Shown: positions 6,359-14,003 of the stretch, in pieces
How positions within the stretch are numbered: position 1 is the stretch's first letter
Layout of the letters: every line of letters starts with the position of its first letter
Source: JBPCMN01 sp013695115
GTDB lineage: Bacteria; Actinomycetota; Acidimicrobiia; IMCC26256; JACDBD01
Direction of reading: 5' to 3'
Length of the DNA stretch: 21,489 nt
Assembly: GCA_051002235.1 (NCBI GenBank)
Contig: JBPCMN010000047.1
Coordinates: 1-21,489, forward strand
Position numbers and translations under genes: made by a program
The notes under the pieces: model-generated
Told to the model about the DNA's origin: nothing
Database searches by the model: none
The model's input: only the letters and a program-made list of their open reading frames with translations

Positions 6359-7276
6359 GTGAGCGTGGCGGTGATCTTCCCCGGTCAGGGGACCCAGGAG
6401 CCCGGGATGGGCCTGCCCTGGCGCGACCACCCCGCCTGGAGCGTCATCGAACGGGCCGAGGCCGGCCTGGGTGAACCCTTGGGCCGGCTCCTCACCGACG
6501 CGCCGGCGGAGCAGCTCGCCCGCACCCGCGAGGCCCAGCTCGCCGTCCTCCTCACCTCGCTCGTCGCCTGGGAAGCCGTCCGCGAGCAGGTCTCCGCCCC
6601 CGCCGGGTTCGCCGGCCACTCGCTCGGCCAGGTCACCGCGCTGATCGCCGCGGGCGTGCTCGACGTCGAGGACGGCGTGCGCTTCGCCGCTCGCCGGGCT
6701 GAGCTCACCCAGCAGGCCGCCGATGCCCACCCCGGGAAGATGGCGGCGCTGCTCGGCGCCACCCTCGACCAGGCCCACGAGGCGTGCGGTGCCGCCCCCG
6801 ACGCGTGCTGGATCGCCAACGACAACGCGCCCGGCCAGGTCGTCATCGCCGGCACCCCCGACGGCGTCGACCAGGGAGGCGGGCGCGCCAAGGAACTGGG
6901 CGTCAAACGAGCCACACCGCTGAACGTGGGCGGCGCGTTCCACACCCCACTCATGCGCGACGCGGCCGAAGCGCTCGCACGCGACGTGCTGCCCGACGTC
7001 CGGTTCGGCGCGCCCTCCGCCCCGGTGGTCTCGAACCACGACGGCAACGCCTACGACGACACCGAAGGCTGGCGGGACCGCCTCGCGCAGCACGTCGCCG
7101 TGCCCGTCCGTTGGCGGCCGTCGATGAGGACGCTCGCCGGTCTCGGCGCGACCACCTGCCTCGAGATCGGGCACGGCTCGATGCTCGCGGCTCTCGCAAA
7201 ACGCATTCCCCCGAAAATCCCCGTGCAGGGGGTCGCCACCCCGTCCGACCTCCCCGCCCTCGAAGGAGTCAGCTGA
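6359..7276 (+). CDS. fabD: Malonyl-CoA:ACP transacylase FabD
   Basis: The 305-residue protein moves malonyl groups from CoA to acyl carrier protein, the entry step for chain elongation. It begins with the family motif FPGQGTQEPGMG, has the nucleophile S88 in GHSLGQ, and the catalytic His H195 in GGAFHTPLM; VVIAGTPDGV and CLEIGHGSMLAALAKR are further family landmarks. The GTG start at 6359 follows GGAGG by nine bases. It is the first gene of the rightward FAS-II operon, and its TGA overlaps the ATG of the next gene (TGATG at 7274-7278), so the two are translationally coupled. Length and motifs are ordinary. Confidence 0.95.
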   Translation: MSVAVIFPGQGTQEPGMGLPWRDHPAWSVIERAEAGLGEPLGRLLTDAPAEQLARTREAQLAVLLTSLVAWEAVREQVSAPAGFAGHSLGQVTALIAAGVLDVEDGVRFAARRAELTQQAADAHPGKMAALLGATLDQAHEACGAAPDACWIANDNAPGQVVIAGTPDGVDQGGGRAKELGVKRATPLNVGGAFHTPLMRDAAEALARDVLPDVRFGAPSAPVVSNHDGNAYDDTEGWRDRLAQHVAVPVRWRPSMRTLAGLGATTCLEIGHGSMLAALAKRIPPKIPVQGVATPSDLPALEGVS

Positions 7277-7548
7277 TGAACGAGACCATGCACGCGTCCG
7301 GCGAGGCGCTGCTCGTCCCCGAACGGGTGATCGTGGCGCCGACCGTGGGGGTGTTCCGGCCCCTCGAGAGCTCCGACAACGACGCCGGCGACCAACTGGC
7401 CGAGGGCCAGCCCATCGGCGTGGTCGAGGGGCCCGGCACCGCCACGCCCGTCCGCAGCCCGTTCGCAGGCGAGCTGGTCGGCATGCTGGCGCACCCGGGC
7501 GAACGCCTGCGCGAAGGCCAGCCCGTCGCCTGGCTCCGGGTCGCCTAG
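7276..7548 (+). CDS. Biotinyl/lipoyl-like domain protein lacking the modifiable lysine
   Basis: The 90-residue protein looks like the C-terminal domain of a biotin carboxyl carrier protein. Residues 18-29 (VIVAPTVGVFRP) match the entry strand, 37-51 (AGDQLAEGQPIGVVE) the strand before the biotin turn, and 59-88 (VRSPFAGELVGMLAHPGERL...) the exit strands. Where carriers have EAMKM with the biotinylated lysine, it reads VEGPGTATP (50-58), and the whole protein contains no lysine at all, so it cannot be biotinylated or lipoylated at Lys. It starts within the fabD stop codon and ends two bases before fabH, so its place in the operon is tight. A structural or regulatory role beside the carboxyltransferase is a guess. 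Confidence 0.75.
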   Translation: MNETMHASGEALLVPERVIVAPTVGVFRPLESSDNDAGDQLAEGQPIGVVEGPGTATPVRSPFAGELVGMLAHPGERLREGQPVAWLRVA

Positions 7549-7550
7549 TC

Positions 7551-8537
7551 GTGCGGGCCTGTGTCGCCGGTTGGGGTACGGCCGTCCCCGAGCGGCGCCT
7601 CACCAACGCCGAGCTCGAGGCCCGGGTCGACACCACCGATGAGTGGATCGTCGAGCGCACCGGGATCCGCGAGCGCCGCATCGCCGGTCCGTCGGAGACG
7701 ACCGCGACACTGGCGGTGGAAGCCGCGACCGCCGCGATCAAGCACGCCGGCATCACACCCGACGAGATCGACCTGCTCATCATCGCCACCGCGACGCCCG
7801 AGCAGCCCATCCCCCACACCGGCGCGTTCGTCGGTGAGGCGCTCGGGCTCCGCTGCGGCTCGTTCGATCTCGCCGCGGGGTGCGCCGGCTTCGTCTACAT
7901 GCTCGTCACCGGCTCGTCGCTGCTCGCGACCGGCGACCTGCGGAACGTGCTCGTCATCGGCTCCGAGACGCTGAGCCGCATCATCGATCCTGCCGACCGC
8001 GCCACCTGCATCCTGTTTGGTGACGGCGCCGCCGCGGCGGTGCTCTCACCCTCTGAGGACGACGGTCGCGGCCTCCTCGCCTGGGACCTCGGCTGCGACG
8101 GCTCCGCCACCGGTCTGCTCGAGATCCGCGCCGGCGGCAGCCGCCTCCCTGCCAGTCCGCAGACGATCGCGAACGGCGAGCAGTACCTGAAGATGTCGGG
8201 GCAAGAGGTGTTCCGGCGGGCGGTCCGCGCCGTCGTCGACTCGGCCGTTACGACCCTGGACCGCGCGGGCGTGGCATCCTCGGAGGTCGCCTGGTTCGTG
8301 CCGCACCAGGCCAACGTCCGGATCATCGATTCGGCCGCCAACCGTCTCGGCATCCCCCGGGAGCGCACCATCGTGAACCTCGAGCGCTACGGCAACACGT
8401 CGGCGGCGTCGATTCCCCTCGCGCTGGCCGAGGCGGCGGAGGACGGCCGGCTCCGGGCCGACGACTTGGTCCTGCTCTCCGGCTTCGGCGCCGGCATGAC
8501 GTGGGGCAGCGCCCTCCTCCGTTGGGGAACGCCCTGA
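7551..8537 (+). CDS. fabH: 3-oxoacyl-ACP synthase III (FabH)
   Basis: The 328-residue thiolase-fold enzyme condenses an acyl-CoA primer with malonyl-ACP to start a fatty acid chain. The triad is in place: C111 in AAGCAGF, H252 in WFVPHQANVRII and N282 in RYGNTSAAS, matching E. coli Cys112-His244-Asn274. The N-terminal TTDEWIVERTGIRERRI block and the C-terminal GFGAGMTWGSALLRW ending are typical. The start is the GTG at 7551, two bases after the previous stop. It slightly overlaps fabG downstream. Whether the primer is straight or branched (anteiso) cannot be read from the sequence. Confidence 0.95.
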   Translation: MRACVAGWGTAVPERRLTNAELEARVDTTDEWIVERTGIRERRIAGPSETTATLAVEAATAAIKHAGITPDEIDLLIIATATPEQPIPHTGAFVGEALGLRCGSFDLAAGCAGFVYMLVTGSSLLATGDLRNVLVIGSETLSRIIDPADRATCILFGDGAAAAVLSPSEDDGRGLLAWDLGCDGSATGLLEIRAGGSRLPASPQTIANGEQYLKMSGQEVFRRAVRAVVDSAVTTLDRAGVASSEVAWFVPHQANVRIIDSAANRLGIPRERTIVNLERYGNTSAASIPLALAEAAEDGRLRADDLVLLSGFGAGMTWGSALLRWGTP

Positions 8538-9277
8538 GCGCCCGTACAGCCTTCGTCACCGGCGCGTCTCGCGGCATCGGCCGGGCGGCCGCGGTCGCGC
8601 TCGCCGACGCGGGCAACCGGGTGGCGTTCTGCTACTCCCGCGACGAGGACGGCGCCAAGGAGACGCAGTCGGCAATCGAGGCCGCCGGTGCCGACGCCCT
8701 CGCCATCCGAGCCGACGTCGGCGACCGGGCCGCGGTCGACGCCGCCTTCGACGAGATCGAGTCGGCCTGGGGACCGGTCGAGCTGCTGGTCAACAACGCC
8801 GGCATCGCCAACGACGGCCTGGTCGCCCGCATGAGCGACGAGGCCTGGGACGACGTCATCCGCGTGAACCTCACCGGCGCGTTCTCCACGATCCGGCGCG
8901 CCACCGGCCGCATGATGAGGGCCCGATTCGGACGGATCGTGAACGTCTCGTCGGTGGGCGCGCACATCGGCGGGCCCGGCCAGGCCAACTACGCCGCCGC
9001 CAAGGCGGGCCTGCTCGGACTGTCGCGCTCCGTCGCCAAGGAGCTCGCGCCTCGCGGCATCACCTGCAACGTCGTCGCACCGGGGCCTATCGTGACCTCC
9101 ATGACGGAGGGCATGCCGGAGGACTGGCACGAACGGGCATCGGCGGCGGTGCCCCTCGGTCGCTTCGGGACCCCGGAGGAGGTGGGCGCAGTCGTCGCCT
9201 TCCTCTGCTCCGACCCTGCCGGCTACATCACGGGCGCGCTGGTGCCCGTGGACGGTGGCCTCGGCATGGGCCATTAG
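8522..9277 (+). CDS. fabG: 3-oxoacyl-ACP reductase FabG
   Basis: This is an NADPH-dependent short-chain dehydrogenase that reduces 3-oxoacyl-ACP. The nucleotide-binding motif VTGASRGIG lies just after the N-terminus, followed by NNAG, and the catalytic set is S144, Y157 and K161 (SSVG and YAAAK) counted from the TTG at 8522. The C-terminus has the usual GYITGALVPVDGGLGMGH. The start is ambiguous: GTG at 8501, TTG at 8522, or a rare CTG at 8534 that overlaps the fabH TGA and gives the most usual length (SARTAFVTG). None has a strong Shine-Dalgarno, so translation is probably coupled to fabH. About 247-258 residues, ordinary for the family. Confidence 0.92.
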   Translation: MGNALSARTAFVTGASRGIGRAAAVALADAGNRVAFCYSRDEDGAKETQSAIEAAGADALAIRADVGDRAAVDAAFDEIESAWGPVELLVNNAGIANDGLVARMSDEAWDDVIRVNLTGAFSTIRRATGRMMRARFGRIVNVSSVGAHIGGPGQANYAAAKAGLLGLSRSVAKELAPRGITCNVVAPGPIVTSMTEGMPEDWHERASAAVPLGRFGTPEEVGAVVAFLCSDPAGYITGALVPVDGGLGMGH

Positions 9278-9308
9278 CCCCCGCTCCCACGCACAGGAGG
9301 AAGGAACC

Positions 9309-9560
9309 ATGGACCGAGAGAAGGTGCTGTCCGTCATCCAGGGGGTGGCGGTCGAGGTGCTCAGCGTCGAGCCGTCCCAGGTCACCGAGAAGGCCCGCTT
9401 CAAGGAGGACCTCGAGGCCGACAGCCTCGACCTGGTGGAGCTGGTCATGGCGCTCGAGGAGAACTTCGACATCTCCGTCCCCGAGGAGGACCTCGAGGGC
9501 GTACTGACCGTCGGCCAAGCGGTCGACCTGGTGCTCTCCAAGGTGGGCGCCAGCACATGA
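9309..9560 (+). CDS. acpP: Acyl carrier protein AcpP
   Basis: The 83-residue, highly acidic four-helix protein carries growing acyl chains on phosphopantetheine. The attachment site is S39 in the EADSLDLVEL motif, followed by the recognition helix LVMALEENFDI. The ATG at 9309 is preceded by AGGAGGAAGGAACC, the strongest ribosome binding site in the operon and consistent with the high abundance of ACP. It follows fabG after 31 bp, and its stop overlaps the fabF start in ATGA. Confidence 0.96.
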   Translation: MDREKVLSVIQGVAVEVLSVEPSQVTEKARFKEDLEADSLDLVELVMALEENFDISVPEEDLEGVLTVGQAVDLVLSKVGAST

Positions 9561-10807
9561 CGCTCACCGACGGCCGGGGCAGGCCTCGGGTGGCCGTCAC
9601 CGGCCTGGGCGTCAAGGCGCCCGCCGGCAACGATGTCGACTCGTTCTGGTCGACCATCCGCGCCGGGCGCGCGACCGCGGCGACGATCCAGCGTTTCGAT
9701 CCCTCCGAGCTGCCGGTTCGGTTCGCGGGTGAGGTCCGCGACTTCGACCCCGTCCCCTACTTCGGACCCAAGGAGGCGCGCCGCCAGGACCGCGTCACCC
9801 AACTCGGGTTCGCCGCCGCCGCCGACGCGCTCGCCGACACCGGCGAGCTCGGCGCCGACCCGAGCCGGTGCGCGGTGGTCACCGGGACCGGCGTCGGCGG
9901 GCTCGAGAGCCACGAGAACCAGATGCAGATCTTCTTCGACAAGGGTGCGGCGCGCGTCAGCCCCTTCACGGTCCCGTTGATGATGGCGAACGCCACCGCG
10001 GGCGTGGTCGCCATGCAGTTCGGCTGGACCGGGCCCAACGTGTGCATCGCCACCGCCTGCGCGGCCGGCGCCCACGCCATCGGCGAGGCCGTCCGGCTCG
10101 TGCGCGACGGCACTGCCGATGTGGTGATGGCGGGTGGGACCGAGGCGTGCGTGACGCCGATGACGGTCGCGGCCTTCGCCCGCATGGGCGCACTGAGCGC
10201 GCGCAACGACGAGCCCGAGCGGGCCTCGCGTCCCTTCGACGCCGATCGCGACGGCTTCGTGATCGGCGAAGGGGCCGCGTTCCTGGTCATCGAAGCGCTG
10301 GAGCGCGCCCAGGCGCGCGGGGCGAAGATCTACGGCGAGGTCACCGGGTACGGGCGCAATGCCGACGCGTACCACATCACCGCACCCTCTCCCGGTGGTG
10401 CCGGCGCCGCCGCCTGCATGCAGCTCGCGCTCGACGATGCCGGGCTCGAGCCCGGCGCGATCGGACATGTCAACGCCCACGGGACCTCGACCGATCTCAA
10501 CGACGCCGCCGAGGCCGAGGCGGTCAGGAAGGTGTTCGGCGACGACGTACCCCCGGTCACCTCGACCAAGGGCGTGACCGGCCATCTCATCGGCGCCGCC
10601 GGCGCGGTCGAGGCGATGGCCGCGCTGCTGTCGCTCCGCGAGGGCGTGGTCCCGCCCACCGCCAACCTGGAACGCATCGGCGACGACATCGGCGTCGACG
10701 TGGTCGGGGGCGAGGCCCGGCAGATCGGCTCGAAGCCTGCGCTGTCGAACTCCTTCGGCTTCGGTGGGCACAACGCCACGCTGATCCTGGCGCCGGCCCC
10801 ATCCTGA
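9557..10807 (+). CDS. fabF: 3-oxoacyl-ACP synthase II (FabF)
   Basis: The 416-residue condensing enzyme elongates acyl-ACP with malonyl-ACP. The Cys-His-His triad is C168 (ATACAAGAHAIG), H308 (NAHGTST) and H343 (GHLIGAAG), close to E. coli 163/303/340. The gatekeeper region NSFGFGGHNATLIL near the C-terminus is intact. The ATG at 9557 lies inside the acpP stop (ATGA), so it is coupled to it. The acpP-fabF pair following fabD-fabH is the actinobacterial fabD-H-C-B order, here interrupted by the biotinyl-like gene and fabG. Confidence 0.96.
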   Translation: MTLTDGRGRPRVAVTGLGVKAPAGNDVDSFWSTIRAGRATAATIQRFDPSELPVRFAGEVRDFDPVPYFGPKEARRQDRVTQLGFAAAADALADTGELGADPSRCAVVTGTGVGGLESHENQMQIFFDKGAARVSPFTVPLMMANATAGVVAMQFGWTGPNVCIATACAAGAHAIGEAVRLVRDGTADVVMAGGTEACVTPMTVAAFARMGALSARNDEPERASRPFDADRDGFVIGEGAAFLVIEALERAQARGAKIYGEVTGYGRNADAYHITAPSPGGAGAAACMQLALDDAGLEPGAIGHVNAHGTSTDLNDAAEAEAVRKVFGDDVPPVTSTKGVTGHLIGAAGAVEAMAALLSLREGVVPPTANLERIGDDIGVDVVGGEARQIGSKPALSNSFGFGGHNATLILAPAPS

Positions 10808-10845
10808 GCGCCGTAACCCCTCCCGGCACCGGGAGTCGGAAGAGC

Positions 10846-12246
10846 GTGACCACCCCGCTGGTGCCCGCCCCTTCGGGCGCGCCCCTGGTCGCGCCGCGCA
10901 GCGCCGCGGTCACCGCCGCGCTGGGCGAGCTCGAGGGGCACACGGTCAGCTGGTTCCGCCTCGAGGGCGGGAAGCACCGGGGCGCCATCGGCGTGCCCGA
11001 GGGCGAGACCCTCGAACGGACGGTGCGGATGGGCATCGAGCTCGGCATCCCCGTGGTCGGCGTCGTGGCGACCTCGGGCGCCGACGTCGGTGAAGGCGTC
11101 GCCGCCCTCCACGCTTGGGGACGAGTGGCGCGTGCCCTCACCGACGCCTCGGGCGTCGTGCCCACGCTCCTCGCGGTTGTGGGGCCGTGCGTCTCCGGTC
11201 CTGCGCTGCTGCTCGGGCTGGCCGACCACGTCGTGATGACGGACGACGCGTTCGCGTACGTGAGCGGCCCCGACACGGTGGCCGCATTCACCGGCGTGCC
11301 CACGACCCGGAACGGGCTGGGCGGTGCTGCGGTGCACGATGCCCGCAGCGGCGTAGCTGCGCTCGTCGTGCACGACGAGGACGAGGCGCGGCTCGCGCTG
11401 TCCCATCTGCTCGAATACCTGCCCGCCAACAACCTCGAGGACCCGCCCCGCGCCGCCGCCATCGACCCGATCGACCGCGACTGCACGGCCGCGGCCGATG
11501 CGGTGCCGGCGCGCGCCTCGGCCGCCTACGACGTCCGCGACGTCGTCACCGACGTACTTGACCACGAGTCCTTCCTCGAGTTGCGCCCCCGTTACGCGGC
11601 CAACATGGTGACCGGCCTCGCCCGGCTCGACGGACGGCCGGTAGGGGTGATCGCCAACCAACCGGCGCACCGCGCCGGCACCCTCGACATTGAGGCGTCG
11701 CGCAAGGCGGCCCGCTTCGTGCAATGGTGCGACGCGTTCAACCTTCCGCTCGTCACCTTCGTTGACACCCCCGGGTTCGAGCCCGGCCGCGACCTCGAGT
11801 GGCGCGGCATGATCCGGCACGGAGCCGAGCTCGTGCACGCCTACGCCGCCGCCACCGTCCCCCGGCTCGGCGTCGTGCTCCGGAAGGCGTACGGCGGCGC
11901 CTACATCGTCATGGACTCGAGGGATCTCGGGAACGACTGGTGCGTCGCCTGGCCCGGCGCCGAGATCGCGGTCATGGGCGCGACCGGGGCGGTACAGATC
12001 CTGCACGGCCGGCGCCTCGCCGTTATCGCCGATGAGAACGAGCGCGCCGCCGAGCATGCCGCTCTGGTGGAGGAGTACGACGCTCAGTTCTCCAACCCGC
12101 TCGTCGCCGCCGAGCGGGGCTACATCGACGACGTTATCGCCGCCACCGACACCCGGCGGGCGCTCGGAGCCGCCCTCGGTCGCCTGGCAACGAAGCGGGA
12201 CGCGGTCCTGCTGCGGCCGGGACGCCACTCCAACACCCCGCTCTAA
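10846..12246 (+). CDS. Acyl-CoA carboxylase carboxyltransferase subunit (PccB/AccD type), short N-terminus
   Basis: The 466-residue protein has both crotonase-like halves of a biotin-dependent carboxyltransferase, which would make malonyl-CoA (or another alpha-carboxyacyl-CoA) for the pathway. The N-half runs to LLEYLPANNLEDPP; the C-half has DVLDHESFLELRP, GVIANQP, FVDTPGFEPG, RKAYGGAYIVM, WPGAEIAVMGATGAV and ends RHSNTPL. Compared with PccB, usually about 520-530 residues, the first 50 or so residues (the PGSF block) are missing, and the GGAR motif reads SGAD. I354 in GGAYIVM is where PccB/AccB-type enzymes have the specificity Asp (Asp422 in Streptomyces). The GTG at 10846 follows GGAAGAG. 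No biotin carboxylase gene is present in the window. Confidence 0.88.
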   Translation: MTTPLVPAPSGAPLVAPRSAAVTAALGELEGHTVSWFRLEGGKHRGAIGVPEGETLERTVRMGIELGIPVVGVVATSGADVGEGVAALHAWGRVARALTDASGVVPTLLAVVGPCVSGPALLLGLADHVVMTDDAFAYVSGPDTVAAFTGVPTTRNGLGGAAVHDARSGVAALVVHDEDEARLALSHLLEYLPANNLEDPPRAAAIDPIDRDCTAAADAVPARASAAYDVRDVVTDVLDHESFLELRPRYAANMVTGLARLDGRPVGVIANQPAHRAGTLDIEASRKAARFVQWCDAFNLPLVTFVDTPGFEPGRDLEWRGMIRHGAELVHAYAAATVPRLGVVLRKAYGGAYIVMDSRDLGNDWCVAWPGAEIAVMGATGAVQILHGRRLAVIADENERAAEHAALVEEYDAQFSNPLVAAERGYIDDVIAATDTRRALGAALGRLATKRDAVLLRPGRHSNTPL

Positions 12247-12256
12247 CCTCCCGGAA

Positions 12257-13012
12257 ATGCTCCTCGACGGCAAGCGCATCCTCGTGACCGGCGTGCTCAA
12301 CGACTCGTCGATCGCATTCGGCGTGGCCCGCCGCGCCCAGGAAGATGGCGCCGACGTCGTACTCACGTCGTTCGGGCGGGCGATGAGCCTCACGCAACGG
12401 GCGGCCAAGCGTCTGCCGACGCCACCCGAGATCGTCGAGCTCGACGTGACCGATCCGGCGCACCTCGAAGCGCTCGCCGGAGCGGTGGGCGGCCAGCTCG
12501 ACGGGGTGTTACACGCGATCGCGTTCGCACCCGAGTCGTGCCTGGGCGGGGGGTTCCTCGACGCGCCGTGGGACGACGTCGCGGTGGCGCTCCAGATCTC
12601 CGCCTACTCCCTCAAGGGCCTGGCGGTCGCGGCGCTGCCGCTCATGGACGATGGCGGGTCGATCGTCGGACTCGACTTCGACAACACCCAGGCCTGGCCG
12701 GTCTACGACTGGATGGGCGTCGCCAAATCGGCGTTCGAGTCGACCGCGCGGTACCTCGCGCGCGAACTCGGGCCGAAGGGCATCCGCGTCAACCTCGTGT
12801 GCGCGGGGCCGCTTCGTACGATCGCGGCGCGCAGCATCCCCGGCTTCGACCAGTTCGAGGAGGTCTGGGCGCAGCGCGCCCCACTCGGCTGGGACGTCAA
12901 GGACACGGAGCCGGTAGCAAAGGCGTGCGTCGCGCTGTTCTCCGATCTCTTTCCCGCCACCACCGGGGAGATGCTCCACGTCGACGGCGGCTTCCACGCC
13001 ATCGGCGCCTGA
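12257..13012 (+). CDS. fabI: Enoyl-ACP reductase, InhA/FabI type
   Basis: The 251-residue short-chain dehydrogenase catalyses the last reduction of each elongation cycle with NAD(P)H. It is closest in pattern to mycobacterial InhA: ILVTGVLNDSSIAFGVARRA at the N-terminus, SIVGLDFDNTQAWPVYDWM, catalytic Y150 and K157 in the Y-x6-K spacing, CAGPLRTIAARSIPGF, and QRAPLGWDVKDTEPVAKA. The segment equivalent to the InhA Ser94 area reads AIAFAPES. It ends in HVDGGFHAIGA without extension. The ATG lies 10 bp after the carboxyltransferase stop, making this the last gene of the operon; it converges on the GNAT gene with no gap between the stops. Confidence 0.94.
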   Translation: MLLDGKRILVTGVLNDSSIAFGVARRAQEDGADVVLTSFGRAMSLTQRAAKRLPTPPEIVELDVTDPAHLEALAGAVGGQLDGVLHAIAFAPESCLGGGFLDAPWDDVAVALQISAYSLKGLAVAALPLMDDGGSIVGLDFDNTQAWPVYDWMGVAKSAFESTARYLARELGPKGIRVNLVCAGPLRTIAARSIPGFDQFEEVWAQRAPLGWDVKDTEPVAKACVALFSDLFPATTGEMLHVDGGFHAIGA

Positions 13013-13510
13013 TCAGACGGCCCGGCCGAGGAACACCATCGGGAACGGGTACTCGTCGTAGGGCTCGATCTCGGTGAAGCCGAGCGAGCGGTAGAGGTCG
13101 ATCGCGCCCGTGCGGGACGGCACGACGTCGAGGACGATGCGCTCGGAGCCGAGCGCGGCGGCGCGCTCGAAGCTGGCCACTGTGAGCGTCCGCGCCACGC
13201 CGGCGCGCCGGAAGGAGGGGCGAACCCACAGACGCCGCAGCTCGGTCGTGGTCGCGTCGAGGCGGGCCAGCCCCACCGATCCCGCCGCCGCGTCGCCCAC
13301 CCGGGCGACGAGGAGCGCTCCATTGGGCGGGACGTAGGGCCAAGGCAGGGCGTCGATGTCGGCCCGCGTGCCCGCGAGGACGGTGGGCGACTCCTCCGGA
13401 TTCGGGAGCCCGATCTCCTCGATGGTGGCCTCGAGGTACTCGCGGAAGAGCGTCCGGGCGAGCGGGATGTCGTCGCAATCGCCGACGTCGATCCCGTCGG
13501 TCTCGCTCAC
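13013..13510 (-). CDS. GNAT family N-acetyltransferase
   Basis: The 165-residue protein has the GNAT core: beta strands leading to LRRLWVRPSFRRAGVARTLT (motif A, with the RRAGVA acetyl-CoA pyrophosphate loop), then ERIVLDVVPSRTGAIDLYRSLGFTEI (motif B). The acceptor substrate cannot be read from the sequence. The start is the GTG at 13510, which overlaps the bcp stop codon in GTGA, so the two are coupled. The acidic, aromatic N-terminal 60 residues (LFREYLEATIEEIGL) are typical of the actinobacterial subfamily with a helical lead-in. Confidence 0.88.
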   Translation of the reverse strand: MSETDGIDVGDCDDIPLARTLFREYLEATIEEIGLPNPEESPTVLAGTRADIDALPWPYVPPNGALLVARVGDAAAGSVGLARLDATTTELRRLWVRPSFRRAGVARTLTVASFERAAALGSERIVLDVVPSRTGAIDLYRSLGFTEIEPYDEYPFPMVFLGRAV

Positions 13511-13971
13511 CCCTCCAGCGCCGCGGTCACCTTGGCCACCGTATCCTTGGGACTCACCTTGTAGAACGCGTCGGCGATCTTGCCCTTCTCGTCGATAACG
13601 AACGCCGAGCGGATGATCCCCTTGAACTTCTTGCCGTACATGGCCTTGTCGCCCCACACGCCCCAGGAGCTCGCGACCTTGTGGCCCTCGTCGGCGAGCA
13701 GCGGAAACCCCAGGTCGTACTTGTCGTCGAACTTCTTCTGCTTCGCAGGGGTATCCGGGCTGATGCCGACCACCGCCGCCTTCAGCTTCTTCAGGTCGGC
13801 GCGCGAATCGCGTACTGCACACGACTGGGTCGTGCACCCGGGCGTGTCGGCCTTCGGGTAGAAGTAGACGACCAGACGCCTCCCGCGGAAGTCCTTCAGC
13901 TTCACCGGCTTGTCGCGCTGGTCGATCAAAGCGAAGTCGGGGGCCTTGTCGCCGGGCTGCAGCTTGGCCAT
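13507..13971 (-). CDS. bcp: Thioredoxin-dependent peroxiredoxin (Bcp/PrxQ)
   Basis: The 154-residue cytoplasmic peroxidase reduces hydroperoxides using thioredoxin. The peroxidatic C46 lies in YFYPKADTPGCTTQSC, with resolving C51 five residues later as in the Bcp/PrxQ class. GDKAPDFALIDQ at the N-terminus and FPLLADEGHKVASSWGVWG in the middle are family landmarks. The ATG at 13971 is preceded by GGAGGATCGC. It is the first gene of a two-gene leftward operon with the acetyltransferase and diverges from the MFS gene with only 32 bp between starts, so both promoters must be packed there. Confidence 0.95.
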   Translation of the reverse strand: MAKLQPGDKAPDFALIDQRDKPVKLKDFRGRRLVVYFYPKADTPGCTTQSCAVRDSRADLKKLKAAVVGISPDTPAKQKKFDDKYDLGFPLLADEGHKVASSWGVWGDKAMYGKKFKGIIRSAFVIDEKGKIADAFYKVSPKDTVAKVTAALEG

Positions 13972-14003
13972 GCGATCCTCCGCTCCACGGGTAACGCCGT
14001 AGC

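Noticed and set aside
8387..10771. Very long minus-strand open frame (794 codons) opposite fabG-acpP-fabF
   Set aside because: It is antisense to genes with full catalytic motifs and Shine-Dalgarno sites, and its product is Arg/Gly/Ala-rich without domains. Such frames arise from GC-rich codon bias.
10330..12408. Minus-strand open frame (692 codons) opposite the carboxyltransferase
   Set aside because: This is a mirror frame of a well-supported gene, with no motifs and implausible composition.
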